Source of the DNA: Pseudomonadota bacterium
Lineage (GTDB): Bacteria; Desulfobacterota; Desulfobulbia; Desulfobulbales; SURF-16
NCBI GenBank assembly: GCA_030597865.1
Contig: JAUVQZ010000049.1
Location: forward strand, 1-13,812
Direction: 5' to 3'
Length of the DNA: 13,812 nucleotides
Shown: positions 1-7,161 of the stretch, piece after piece
Numbering within the stretch: position 1 is the stretch's first letter
How the letters are laid out: every line of letters begins with the position of its first letter
Position numbers and translations under genes: made by a program
Notes under the pieces: model-generated
Seen by the model: only the letters and a program-made list of their open reading frames with translations
Database searches by the model: none
What the model was told of the DNA's origin: nothing

Positions 1-643
1 CCAGGCTGGCCGTGGCCACCATGAGGCCGGACAGCCCGGGGATTTTCATGTACTCAGCGGCATTTCCCCTATGGATCGAGCCGCCGTACAGCAGGGCATT
101 GCCCGGCACCATTGCCTGAATTCTGTCAATGTCCTGCTGCACCATCTGGGGTGAAGGCGCAATGTCAACACCAACGGCCTCCACCGGTCCATAGCCAACG
201 ATAATATTGCTCAGCTCATGGTCGGAAAGGGCGGCAAACTGGGTCCGGGCATAGGGCTGGTCAATGCAGACAATGGGGGTTATTCCCACGGCCATGGCCC
301 CGCGCACTTTGTTGGCAACATCTTGATTGGTTTCATGGAACCAGCGCCGCCGCACAGAGTGACCCACCAGGACATAGTCTGTCAGGCCGTGCAGCATTTC
401 AGCAGCCACGGCACCGGTATAGGAACCAAGGGAAAAGGTTGAGACATCCTGGCTAGCCAGGAGTATGCCGCCGGTGTTTCCTTCACGCATCTGATGGAGG
501 GGGTAAAGAAAGGGGAAGGCTGGGGCAAGAATAACTGTAAGGTCGGGATGGGGGCGGTGTAGTTTAAGAAAACGTCTCAGCCAGTGGCTGGCCTCGGCCA
601 GGGTCTTGTTTGATTTCCAGTTTGCCACCACATATCTGCCCAT
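1..643 (-). CDS. Divergent triosephosphate isomerase family protein, C-terminus cut by window edge
   Basis: The 214 visible residues follow the TIM-barrel layout of triosephosphate isomerase: VVANWKSNKT at residues 5-14 (Lys10 matches the catalytic lysine), YTGAVAAEML at 75-84, VGHSVRRR at 93-100 (His95 matches the catalytic histidine), VGITPIVCID at 119-128 and LLYGGSI at 184-190. Normal TIM interconverts dihydroxyacetone phosphate and glyceraldehyde-3-phosphate in the cytoplasm. Here the motif carrying the catalytic glutamate (normally YEPVWAIGTG) reads YGPVEAVGVD at 151-160, so the glutamate is Gly152. GHSERR has become GHSVRR and the terminal VGGASL has become VATASL. The fold is clear but isomerase activity is doubtful; it may have another substrate or be a pseudoenzyme. 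The ATG is preceded by ACAGGTGCG, a modest ribosome site. It lies 102 bases after the histidine kinase on the same strand and may be co-transcribed. Only about 30-40 C-terminal residues should be missing. Confidence 0.85.
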   Translation of the reverse strand, partial: MGRYVVANWKSNKTLAEASHWLRRFLKLHRPHPDLTVILAPAFPFLYPLHQMREGNTGGILLASQDVSTFSLGSYTGAVAAEMLHGLTDYVLVGHSVRRRWFHETNQDVANKVRGAMAVGITPIVCIDQPYARTQFAALSDHELSNIIVGYGPVEAVGVDIAPSPQMVQQDIDRIQAMVPGNALLYGGSIHRGNAAEYMKIPGLSGLMVATASL

Positions 644-745
644 AGCTCGCACCTGTTAGAGGGGGTATTGGGGGCAAGCCCACCGTATTTCACCTCTGCT
701 GGCAAAGGTGATTTTTATCTTAGCCCCTTTTGGCCCAGGGGCCTG

Positions 746-3031
746 TCACTCCTCAAGGGCATTGCGGACAGCCTGGGCCAGTTCATGCAAGACAAGGGGC
801 TTCATTATAACCCTCTGCACACCATACCTGTGGGCATTGGCGTTATTGATCTGTTCGCTGAAACCTGTGCTTATGATAATGGGGATGTGGGGTCGGACAG
901 CCTTTACGGCCTCGACCAGATCAAGCCCTGACAGGTTGGGCATGTTCATGTCAGTAATCAGCAGATCAAAAAACTGTGGATCAGCCACAAAGGCCTCTTT
1001 GGCCTTAATGGCATCGCTGAAGGCGGTCACCGCATATCCCAGGCCCTCCAGCATACGCCCTTCCATGGCAATAATAGTTTCCTCATCGTCAACGATGAGG
1101 ATGCGCTCGCTGCCGGAGGGTATCTGGCCGCTGCATTTTCCATCGCCTTTGGCGGCCACCTCTGTGTCGGAGATGACCGGCAGGTACACCTGAAATGTGG
1201 TGCCTTTCCCCTCCTCGCTGTGTACAGAGATATAGCCGGCCATGGAGCTAACAATACCGTGCACCAGCGACAGGCCCAATCCGGTGCCCTCCCCCTTTTC
1301 CTTAGTGGTAAAATAGGGTTCGAAAATTCTCTCCTGATGCTCTTTCTCGATGCCCATGCCCGTATCGCCAATGGTCAGGCACAGGTAGGGGCCAGGTTTG
1401 ATTCCCTGCCGGTGTCTGACATCCATGTCCGCCAATTCCACGGGCTGGAGGCTGACCGTCAGTATGCCGCCGCCATCACGCATGGCATGATAGGCATTGG
1501 TGCAGAGGTTCATAATCACCTGGTGGATCTGGGACGGATCAGCAATAACCAGGGTGCCATGGTTAGCGATGTCCGTCTCAAAGGTGATGGTTGTGGGAAT
1601 ACTGGCCCGGAGAAGCTTGAGGGCCTCCCTGGCCACCGGCTGGATATTAAGGGGTTGCAAGTCCTGCTCCCCCTGACGGCTAAAGGTGAGAATCTGTTTA
1701 ACGAGCTCCTTGGCCCGCAGGCCGGCTTGATGGACCTGGTCAATATCTTTGCGGATCGTGCCATCCAGGTTGTGCTGGAGCAGGGCCAGCTCGGAAAAAC
1801 CGATAATGGCGGTGAGAATATTATTAAAATCATGGGCAATACCGCCGGCCAGGGTGCCGATGGCCTCCATCTTCTGGGCCTGGCGCAGCTGCCTTTCCTG
1901 GCGGCGGCTTTCCGTTATATCCTTGGCGTAATGGACGAATTTGGTGGTCTCGCCGCTGCTGTTGGTGATGGGGGCAATTGTCACCGAAAAGATCTTGCCC
2001 AGGTTTTTATGTTCAATTTCGGCAAGATGCAAAACACCATCCTTGGTCGCCTTGACCGCCGGACATCCCTCGCAGGGTTTATTGATGTTGCGAAATAGCT
2101 GGTAACAGTATTTGCCCACCAACTCTTCTTCCCTGAGGTTAAAGGTCTCACTGGTGGCCCGATTTGCCTTGGTTATACGCATATCACTGTCTTGAATGGT
2201 GATAATGCCGTCGATGGCGTCAAAGGTCTTTTCCAGCTCCTCATAGGAGTTTTCCAGGGCCTGTCGGCCCCCGTAGATTACGGCGTCCCGTTTTTTAATC
2301 GTGCGAAAACCCCAGAAGATACCTGACGCCCCCAGGGTCCAGAGAATGAAATGAAGGTAGAGTGAGTTGCGGGTATGGTCTTGTTGGCTATAAAGCTCCA
2401 TGGGCACCGTGACACTGATGCCGCCGAGCAGATCACCTATCTTGAGACCCGTATTGGGTCGATTTTCTACACAGCCCCAGGAGGCCTGGATCGGGTACAT
2501 ATAGCGCAGAACCTCTCTGCCTTCCTCGTATACCACCTCACTGATCTCAGCCCTGCCCTGTTGTAGCCCCCGCAAGGCCCCCTTTTCCCATCTGTCAGGG
2601 GTGTCCTCCTGGCTCAAGGGATGGATGGTCTTTAGGGCATATTTCAGTTTGAGGGCCTGATGGTTTGGCAGGCGGTCACTGGCGATTTGGAAAAGATTTT
2701 TTGGGGTCACCAGGGTAATCACCCTCCCCGCCGGTGTCAAAATATCCCGGTCCGGTCGATGGGCCAAGGCCAGCTCTGGAACAATCTTTTGGGAAACCGT
2801 AAGATAGGCACCGCCGCTGGCAATAAACAGGTCTCGATAGATCGAATCTTTTTGGGCGTGGGTGTGGGCAGTAGCTTCGGCCAGCTCTCGAATATTTTTC
2901 TGGCCATGGCGATGGTCGGCAACAAAGGTGAAGGCAAGCAGCAGGGAAAGCCCGGCAAGCTGGGCCAGGGCGATGAGGTTGAGCCGTGAGCGTATCGGTG
3001 CTTTCTGCTTTTCCCTTCCTGTTCTACTCAT
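746..3031 (-). CDS. Hybrid sensor histidine kinase: Tll0287/DUF3365-like sensor, PAS, HisKA, HATPase, receiver
   Basis: This is a membrane-bound hybrid histidine kinase of 761 residues. Order: N-terminal membrane helix at about 17-38; extracytoplasmic region at 40-215 resembling the Tll0287-like (DUF3365) domain, with IASDRLPNHQ and a closing GDLLGGISVTVP (199-210); second membrane helix at about 224-242; PAS domain at about 264-375; HisKA with AHDFNNIL, phosphoacceptor His400; HATPase with N-box NAYHAM (Asn512), GDTGMGI (555-561) and GTGLGLSLV (582-590); receiver at 643-761 with Asp648/Asp649, phosphoacceptor Asp694 and Lys744. All catalytic residues are present. The family often has a heme-binding CxxCH before GDLxGG; here only Cys187 remains. 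A CxxC (Cys320, Cys323) sits in the PAS domain. No output domain or adjacent response regulator is seen, so it is an orphan. The ATG has GGAG nine bases upstream. It lies 81 bases after pepF on the same strand. The signal sensed is unknown. Confidence 0.93.
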   Translation of the reverse strand: MSRTGREKQKAPIRSRLNLIALAQLAGLSLLLAFTFVADHRHGQKNIRELAEATAHTHAQKDSIYRDLFIASGGAYLTVSQKIVPELALAHRPDRDILTPAGRVITLVTPKNLFQIASDRLPNHQALKLKYALKTIHPLSQEDTPDRWEKGALRGLQQGRAEISEVVYEEGREVLRYMYPIQASWGCVENRPNTGLKIGDLLGGISVTVPMELYSQQDHTRNSLYLHFILWTLGASGIFWGFRTIKKRDAVIYGGRQALENSYEELEKTFDAIDGIITIQDSDMRITKANRATSETFNLREEELVGKYCYQLFRNINKPCEGCPAVKATKDGVLHLAEIEHKNLGKIFSVTIAPITNSSGETTKFVHYAKDITESRRQERQLRQAQKMEAIGTLAGGIAHDFNNILTAIIGFSELALLQHNLDGTIRKDIDQVHQAGLRAKELVKQILTFSRQGEQDLQPLNIQPVAREALKLLRASIPTTITFETDIANHGTLVIADPSQIHQVIMNLCTNAYHAMRDGGGILTVSLQPVELADMDVRHRQGIKPGPYLCLTIGDTGMGIEKEHQERIFEPYFTTKEKGEGTGLGLSLVHGIVSSMAGYISVHSEEGKGTTFQVYLPVISDTEVAAKGDGKCSGQIPSGSERILIVDDEETIIAMEGRMLEGLGYAVTAFSDAIKAKEAFVADPQFFDLLITDMNMPNLSGLDLVEAVKAVRPHIPIIISTGFSEQINNANAHRYGVQRVIMKPLVLHELAQAVRNALEE

Positions 3032-3112
3032 ACTGTCATCTCCATGGGGTCCTGAGGCCCGCCCCGGTAAAGGCGAGGCGATGGGCGTCGGGTTTTAGGA
3101 TGGGTAAGGCCC

Positions 3113-4891
3113 CTATTGCTCCGCCTCTATCTCGCAGAGCATCTCGTCAATGACCGCCAGGCCACCTTGCCAGAAGGCGGGATCGCTGAGATCAATGGCA
3201 AAGGGTTTGAGCAGCTCGTAGGGCGATTGGCTGCCACCCTGGCCCAGAAGCTCCAGGTATTTGGGGATAAATGCCTCGCCCTCCTGCTGGTAAAGCTTAT
3301 AGAGGGCCAGAACCAGCAGCTCGCCAAAGGCATAGGCGTAGACATAGCCGGGGGTTCGCAGGAAATGGGGAATGTACGACCACCAGATGCCATACTCCTC
3401 ACCCAGGCGTACCGAGTCGCCAAACATGGCGCCCTGGCTCTGGAGCCAGAATTTAGAAAGCTTGTCAGCGGAGAGTTCACCCTCATCACGGCGGCTGTTA
3501 TGGATCAGGTTCTCAAAACGGTTCATGGAGATCTGCCTAAAGACGGTGGCAAAGATCGATTCCAGCTTCTGGCAGATAAAGGCCCGGCGCTGGGCCGGAT
3601 CGGTCAGCATGTCGAGTTGCTTGTGAAAGATGAGGAGCTCGGCAAAGACCGAGGCGGTCTCGGCCAGCACTAGGGGGGTGTTGGAGTTGAAATAGCCCCT
3701 GTCGCGGGCCAGATATTGATGGACGCCATGGCCAAGCTCATGGGCCACGGTGGAGACGTCGCGCAGATTGCCGGTATAGTTGACCAGCACGTATGGGTGG
3801 GCGTCGGGCACCGAGGGATGGGCAAAGGCGCCGCCCTGTTTGCCCTCCAGCACCGGGGCGTGGATCCAGTTCCGCTCAAAAAAGAGCCCGGCGATCTCCG
3901 CCATCTTGGGAGAAAATTCACTGAAACCATCCAACACCATCTCCTGACATTGCTGCCAGCTTATCCTCCTGTCCGGCAGACTGGGCAGTGGTGCGTAGCG
4001 GTCATAGTCATGGAGTTCATCTAGGCCCAGCAGCCTCTTCTTCAGGCCATAATAGCGCTGGACTATATCATAACGGCCGGTGGTGGCTGCAACCAGGGCT
4101 TCGACGGTCTCCTCCTCAAGCTCATTGGACAGGTTGCGGGAGCTGACCCAGGTAGGATAGCTGCGCAGCCGATCATCAATCATCTTGTCGGCCAGCAATG
4201 TGTTGAAGATATGGGTGAAGACGTGGAGCTGACTCTTGAGACCATGGGTGAGGTCCCGGGCCGCCTGGCGGCGCACCCCACGCTCCGGACTGTAGAGGGC
4301 AGCCAGCACCTCCTCCTGCCCCTTCTGTTTGTCGCCAAACTTGAGATGGCCCATGACCTTGGTAAAGAGGCTGGTCCAGCTCGATCCTGCCACCGGACTG
4401 AACTCGATGAGCAGGGTCTCCTCCACCTGGGAGAGGAGATGGTCGGCGTAGCGTCTGATATTGGCTAGATAATGATGATAGGGGGCGGTGTCTTCGCCTT
4501 CCATAAAGGGGCGGGTCGCCTCCTGATCCATCTTGGACCACTCCAGGTCAAAAAAGACGGTGTCGCGGCTGATACGGCTGGCCGCCTCCTTCACCTCCTG
4601 CAAAAAGGCGCCGGCCTCGGCATTGGTAACCTGGGTGGCAAAGTTGAGATAGGCGTAGGTCGCCACCCGGCCCAGGTTGGTGGCAATGCGCTCCAGACGC
4701 CGGACCAGCCGGGCGAATTTGGCCGGTTCAAGCCCGGCCAGTTTGCCGCTGAACTCCTTGAGCAGGGCCGCCTCCTGCTCGCAGAGGTCAATATCGTCCT
4801 TAATCAGCTCATCATCAAGGCCATCGTAGAGATCATCAAGGTTCCAGAGTACATCTTCGCTACCAAGTTCCTTGTTCAACTGCTCAGACAT
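3113..4891 (-). CDS. pepF: M3 family oligoendopeptidase F-type zinc metallopeptidase
   Basis: This 592-residue cytoplasmic thimet-type oligopeptidase is the usual length for the PepF/M3B family, which hydrolyses short peptides during peptide turnover. The zinc site is intact: TVAHELGHGVHQ at 381-392 supplies HExxH (His384, Glu385, His388), and Glu411 in LAETASVFAELL (409-420) is the expected third ligand. The N-terminal helical region (about 14-200, starting VLWNLDDLYDGLDD) matches the oligoendopeptidase F N-terminal domain. The C-terminal FLRTPGYVYAYAFGELLVLALY segment is typical of the substrate-binding end of the family. No signal peptide is present. The ATG follows GAAGG with a 7-base spacer. 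It is the first gene of a minus-strand run with the histidine kinase (81-base gap) and the TIM-like gene; co-transcription is possible, but no functional link is obvious. Confidence 0.95.
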   Translation of the reverse strand: MSEQLNKELGSEDVLWNLDDLYDGLDDELIKDDIDLCEQEAALLKEFSGKLAGLEPAKFARLVRRLERIATNLGRVATYAYLNFATQVTNAEAGAFLQEVKEAASRISRDTVFFDLEWSKMDQEATRPFMEGEDTAPYHHYLANIRRYADHLLSQVEETLLIEFSPVAGSSWTSLFTKVMGHLKFGDKQKGQEEVLAALYSPERGVRRQAARDLTHGLKSQLHVFTHIFNTLLADKMIDDRLRSYPTWVSSRNLSNELEEETVEALVAATTGRYDIVQRYYGLKKRLLGLDELHDYDRYAPLPSLPDRRISWQQCQEMVLDGFSEFSPKMAEIAGLFFERNWIHAPVLEGKQGGAFAHPSVPDAHPYVLVNYTGNLRDVSTVAHELGHGVHQYLARDRGYFNSNTPLVLAETASVFAELLIFHKQLDMLTDPAQRRAFICQKLESIFATVFRQISMNRFENLIHNSRRDEGELSADKLSKFWLQSQGAMFGDSVRLGEEYGIWWSYIPHFLRTPGYVYAYAFGELLVLALYKLYQQEGEAFIPKYLELLGQGGSQSPYELLKPFAIDLSDPAFWQGGLAVIDEMLCEIEAEQ

Positions 4892-5093
4892 ATAAAAACC
4901 TTCTTTTTTCTCTAAATTGGTATTGTTTGGCGTGGCTTGGGTAATTCTGGACTACGGCGGCAGCTTTTATCCTCATCTTTCCCATAGGTATTATCTCGTT
5001 GAGATTAGGACTATAGGTGTTTATGCGTCATGCTGGGTTTTCGGTTGGCAGTTGTCGGTAAAAGGTGGTTTTTCGATAGGAAATATCCACAGG

Positions 5094-5135
5094 CTGTTAA
5101 ACGTAAACTGTTAACCGTTAACTGTCAACTGTAGC
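5094..5135. repeat. Degenerate heptamer tandem repeat, consensus CTGTTAA
   Basis: Six consecutive 7-base units read CTGTTAA, ACGTAAA, CTGTTAA, CCGTTAA, CTGTCAA and CTGTAGC. Two units are identical and the others differ from the consensus at one to three positions. The arrangement resembles the short tandemly repeated heptamers known from intergenic DNA of various bacteria. Function is unknown, and copy number may vary between strains. Confidence 0.6.
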
Positions 5136-5262
5136 AGTAAGTATTAAAGAGGTTTCAGTCAGATAGGCCAACCGGGAAGGTTGAGTTTTAACTGTTTAAC
5201 AGGGGGGCGCTATTAACGCTCAGTTGCAGCCCATATCTCCCTTACCATTTCCGATCCAGGCC

Positions 5263-5284
5263 CAAAGGGGTGAGAAGCCCTTTG
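5263..5284. other. Small hairpin upstream of rubrerythrin promoter
   Basis: CAAAGGG (5263-5269) and CCCTTTG (5278-5284) form a perfect 7-bp stem with an 8-base loop. There is no T-run, so it is not a typical terminator. It overlaps a possible alternative -35 (TTGACC at 5282-5287, with TATTTT at 5306-5311). It could be a protein-binding dyad or incidental. Confidence 0.3.
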
Positions 5285-5316
5285 ACCACAGAATAGATTT
5301 AATTGTATTTTAAGCC

Positions 5317-5346
5317 TTGATGTTTCCCATGGACATGGTGTATGTA
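5317..5346 (+). promoter_or_regulatory. Candidate sigma70-type promoter for rubrerythrin
   Basis: TTGATG (5317-5322) and TATGTA (5341-5346), separated by 18 bases, resemble a -35/-10 pair. The predicted start near 5353 falls inside the 7-1-7 palindrome at 5349-5363, as expected for a repressible promoter. A second candidate further upstream is TTGACC (5282-5287) with TATTTT (5306-5311). Confidence 0.4.
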
Positions 5347-5348
5347 AA

Positions 5349-5363
5349 TAGTAATTATTACTA
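5349..5363. promoter_or_regulatory. Fur/PerR-like 7-1-7 palindromic operator upstream of rubrerythrin
   Basis: TAGTAATTATTACTA is a perfect 7-1-7 inverted repeat. It extends to 19 bases (5347-5365) with one mismatched pair. The geometry and A/T character match operators of the Fur/PerR family (PerR consensus TTATAATnATTATAA), with differences at the second and third bases of each arm. It sits 47 bases before the rubrerythrin ATG, right after the candidate -10. Rubrerythrin genes are known PerR targets in sulfate reducers and other anaerobes, so peroxide-responsive repression is a reasonable inference. The regulator gene is not in this window. Confidence 0.55.
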
Positions 5364-5410
5364 ATACGCAGCCTTAGTTTATATCTTATTCAAATCAAAA
5401 GGAGAATAGC

Positions 5411-5911
5411 ATGCCATCAACCACCGATAATCTTAAGGACGCCTTTGCCGGCGAGAGCCAGGCCAACCAGAAATACCGGGCCTTTGCCAAGAAGGCAGAA
5501 AAAGAGGGCTTTGGTAATATCGCCAAGCTCTTTCGCACCACTGCCGAGGCCGAACGTATCCACGCCGAAGGCCATCTCAAGGCCCTGGACATGGTGGGCT
5601 CCACCGCCGACAATCTGCAGGCGGCCATTGACGGCGAGACCCATGAGTTTGAGGCCATGTATCCGCCCATGGTCGCCCAGGCCGAAGAGGAGGGCCATAG
5701 GGCCAAGGTGATGTTTAAATTCGCCACCAAGGCCGAGGCTGTCCATGCCGAGCTGTATGCCAAGGCCATGGAGGCCGTCAAAAACGGTGTCGATCTTGAT
5801 ACCACCGAGTTCTACCTCTGCCCGGTCTGCGGCCATATCGAGTTGGGCGTTGCTCCGGAACGCTGTCCCATCTGTGGCGCCAAAAAGCATATCTTTGAGC
5901 AGATCAACTAG
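5411..5911 (+). CDS. rbr: Rubrerythrin (diiron peroxidase with C-terminal rubredoxin domain)
   Basis: This 166-residue cytoplasmic protein has the classic two-domain rubrerythrin plan, slightly shorter than Desulfovibrio vulgaris rubrerythrin. The ferritin-like four-helix domain (about 1-130) carries the expected diiron ligands: Glu15 in GESQA, Glu48 and His51 in AEAERIH, Glu76 and Glu79 in GETHEFEAMYP, and Glu109 and His112 in TKAEAVHAE. The rubredoxin-like domain at 134-162 has Cys137, Cys140, Cys152 and Cys155 in CPVCGHIELGVAPERCPIC. The family reduces hydrogen peroxide to water in anaerobes, with electrons passing through the Fe(SCys)4 centre. The start is set by AAGGAG, with an 8-base spacer to the ATG. 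The gene is monocistronic: it has its own candidate promoter and PerR-like operator and is followed within 20 bases by a strong terminator. Confidence 0.97.
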   Translation: MPSTTDNLKDAFAGESQANQKYRAFAKKAEKEGFGNIAKLFRTTAEAERIHAEGHLKALDMVGSTADNLQAAIDGETHEFEAMYPPMVAQAEEEGHRAKVMFKFATKAEAVHAELYAKAMEAVKNGVDLDTTEFYLCPVCGHIELGVAPERCPICGAKKHIFEQIN

Positions 5912-5930
5912 GCTCATTTATATCCCGAAT

Positions 5931-5969
5931 AAAAAGGCGGCAGAGAATTCATCTCTGCCGCCTTTTTTT
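5931..5969 (+). terminator. Rho-independent terminator after rubrerythrin
   Basis: A perfect 16-bp stem (5931-5946 with 5952-5967) has a 5-base loop and a T-run on the right and an A-run on the left, so it could work in both directions. Its GGCGGCAGA core recurs in the hairpin at 12378-12434 and, with one change, at 9443-9478. Confidence 0.92.
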
Positions 5970-6271
5970 ATGTTGCATCAAGCAACACCGGAGTGAAAGG
6001 TGTTTCCTCCGAACCCTCTATTTAATGAAGAATCTTTTTAGAAAAGATGGAAACTCGTTTTGAAGGTGTTTTCCATGGCAGCCTTATAACGGTGGTGCGT
6101 TGCTATTGAACACTGCCCATGCAATCGCTCAATGTTGAATTACGCCTTTTGTTAGTTATTTGACATTCCTGCAGAAAAAGCATAAATTGTTCTAATAAAA
6201 ATTCGTCGATATAATAAAAAGTGTAATCCGCCATAGATCAACCAAAGTATAACAGGAAAAAGGAGTGTGTT
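5970..6271. other. Intergenic region between rubrerythrin terminator and binding-protein gene
   Basis: No gene is seen. A small hairpin (TGTTGC 5971-5976 with GCAACA 5982-5987) directly follows the terminator. The downstream part carries a good sigma70-type promoter (6160-6188) and an untranslated leader of roughly 75 bases. No Pho-box-like direct repeat was recognised. Confidence 0.5.
6160..6188 (+). promoter_or_regulatory. Candidate sigma70-type promoter for the binding-protein gene
   Basis: TTGACA (6160-6165), a perfect consensus -35, is followed after 17 bases by TAAATT (6183-6188), a fair -10. It is the best promoter-like match in the gap before the ATG at 6272. Confidence 0.55.
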
Positions 6272-7063
6272 ATGAAGGTGATTCGTTTAAGCCATCTGTT
6301 TCTCGCATTAGGTATTGTATTGATAAGCGCCCTTGCCGTGTCGGCCGCTGAGGTAAAACTCTGGGGATCAACCACCTGCCAAAAACGTTTTCTGGAGCCG
6401 GGCGCTGCCGCACTTGAAAATGCGACAGGTGTTAAAATCAAGGTGTTCGGCGTTGGCACCGGCAAAGGCATGGTCGCCCTGTTTGAAGGGAAAACTAATG
6501 TTGCCATATCCTCGAACACCTTAGAGGCAAGTGTCAACTCGGCCCAGAAGGTCCGTAAAAAAGCTGGCAAACCAGCCATTGCGGTCCCGGCAGGTCTCAT
6601 CTATCATACAATTACTGAAGATGTCATTGTACCTATCGTTAACAAGAACAACTCGGTAAGTTCCCTTTCCTGGCAGCAACTGGCCGACCTCAACACCGGT
6701 AAAATTACCAATTGGAAGGATGTGGGTGGTTCAGATATGCCGGTCCAGGTTGTTACCAGCCATGCGGGCAGTTCGACCAAGGCCGTTTATCAAAAAATGG
6801 TGATGAAAAAAGCCGACTATGCAGCCGGCGCCATTCAGGTTAAAAGCACCCGTCTTGAAATCAACGAGGTGTCTAAAATCAAAGGCGGCATCGGCGCAGT
6901 CAGTGAAGGTTTTTACAACCTCAATCCGGGCAACAGCAAAATCATCAAGACCGATCCGATCAAAAGGCCCCTCGGCCTGATTACCATTGGTAAGCCCACC
7001 CCGGATGTTCAAAAAATCATTGATTTTTTCCGTTCAGCCGAAGGGAAAAAATATATTCTCTAA
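6272..7063 (+). CDS. PstS-like (phosphate-type) periplasmic solute-binding protein
   Basis: This 263-residue exported protein has a signal peptide: positive start MKVIRLSH, hydrophobic stretch 9-22, and likely cleavage after AVSA (residue 25). The mature part begins VKLWGSTTCQKRFLEP and continues VFGVGTGKGMVALFEGKTNVAISS. This matches the PstS-like class-II periplasmic binding proteins, in which a GST-type loop and a GxGxGxG-type loop contact phosphate or a similar oxyanion. The later WQQLADLNTGKITNWKDVGG and SHAGSSTKAVYQ segments are also characteristic. Length fits the short stand-alone branch. No Pst permease or ATPase genes adjoin it, but a chemoreceptor follows, so it may feed ligand to a sensor rather than a transporter; that is inference. 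GGAG lies 7 bases before the ATG. Phosphate is the likeliest ligand, but other oxyanions are possible. Confidence 0.85.
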   Translation: MKVIRLSHLFLALGIVLISALAVSAAEVKLWGSTTCQKRFLEPGAAALENATGVKIKVFGVGTGKGMVALFEGKTNVAISSNTLEASVNSAQKVRKKAGKPAIAVPAGLIYHTITEDVIVPIVNKNNSVSSLSWQQLADLNTGKITNWKDVGGSDMPVQVVTSHAGSSTKAVYQKMVMKKADYAAGAIQVKSTRLEINEVSKIKGGIGAVSEGFYNLNPGNSKIIKTDPIKRPLGLITIGKPTPDVQKIIDFFRSAEGKKYIL

Positions 7064-7089
7064 CCTGGTTCCGGTGTAGGATGCGTCGT

Positions 7090-7125
7090 AGCCCTTCCGA
7101 GGTATAATAATACCCCGGAAGGGCT
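7090..7125 (+). terminator. Hairpin after the binding-protein gene, possible terminator
   Basis: AGCCCTTCCG (7090-7099) pairs perfectly with 7116-7125. An inner GGTAT/ATACC stem (7101-7105 with 7110-7114) sits beyond a single mismatch, with loop AATA. It is a strong 15-bp hairpin 27 bases after the stop, but only TTT follows, so termination may be partial or the structure may stabilise the 3' end. Confidence 0.6.
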
Positions 7126-7161
7126 TTAGGCTACCTTGAATAATTGATTTTCCGGCCAATC

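Larger units (their letters stand above)
4892..5410. other. Gene-free divergent intergenic region between pepF and rubrerythrin
   Basis: No convincing gene is found here. It must carry the promoter for the minus-strand pepF cluster and that for rubrerythrin. Visible content: a degenerate heptamer tandem repeat (5094-5135), a 7-bp hairpin (5263-5284) and a promoter plus palindromic operator just before rubrerythrin (5317-5363). Nothing recognisable is seen in 4900-5090 or 5136-5262. Confidence 0.7.

Noticed and set aside
1220..2098. Plus-strand frame of 292 codons inside the kinase gene
   Set aside because: It lies entirely antisense to the HisKA/HATPase region, whose motifs are all intact on the minus strand. 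No family features are seen; it is a frame shadow.
4917..5114. Small plus-strand frame of 65 codons after pepF
   Set aside because: It has no ribosome site, no domain, and runs into the heptamer repeat; it is likely the divergent promoter region.
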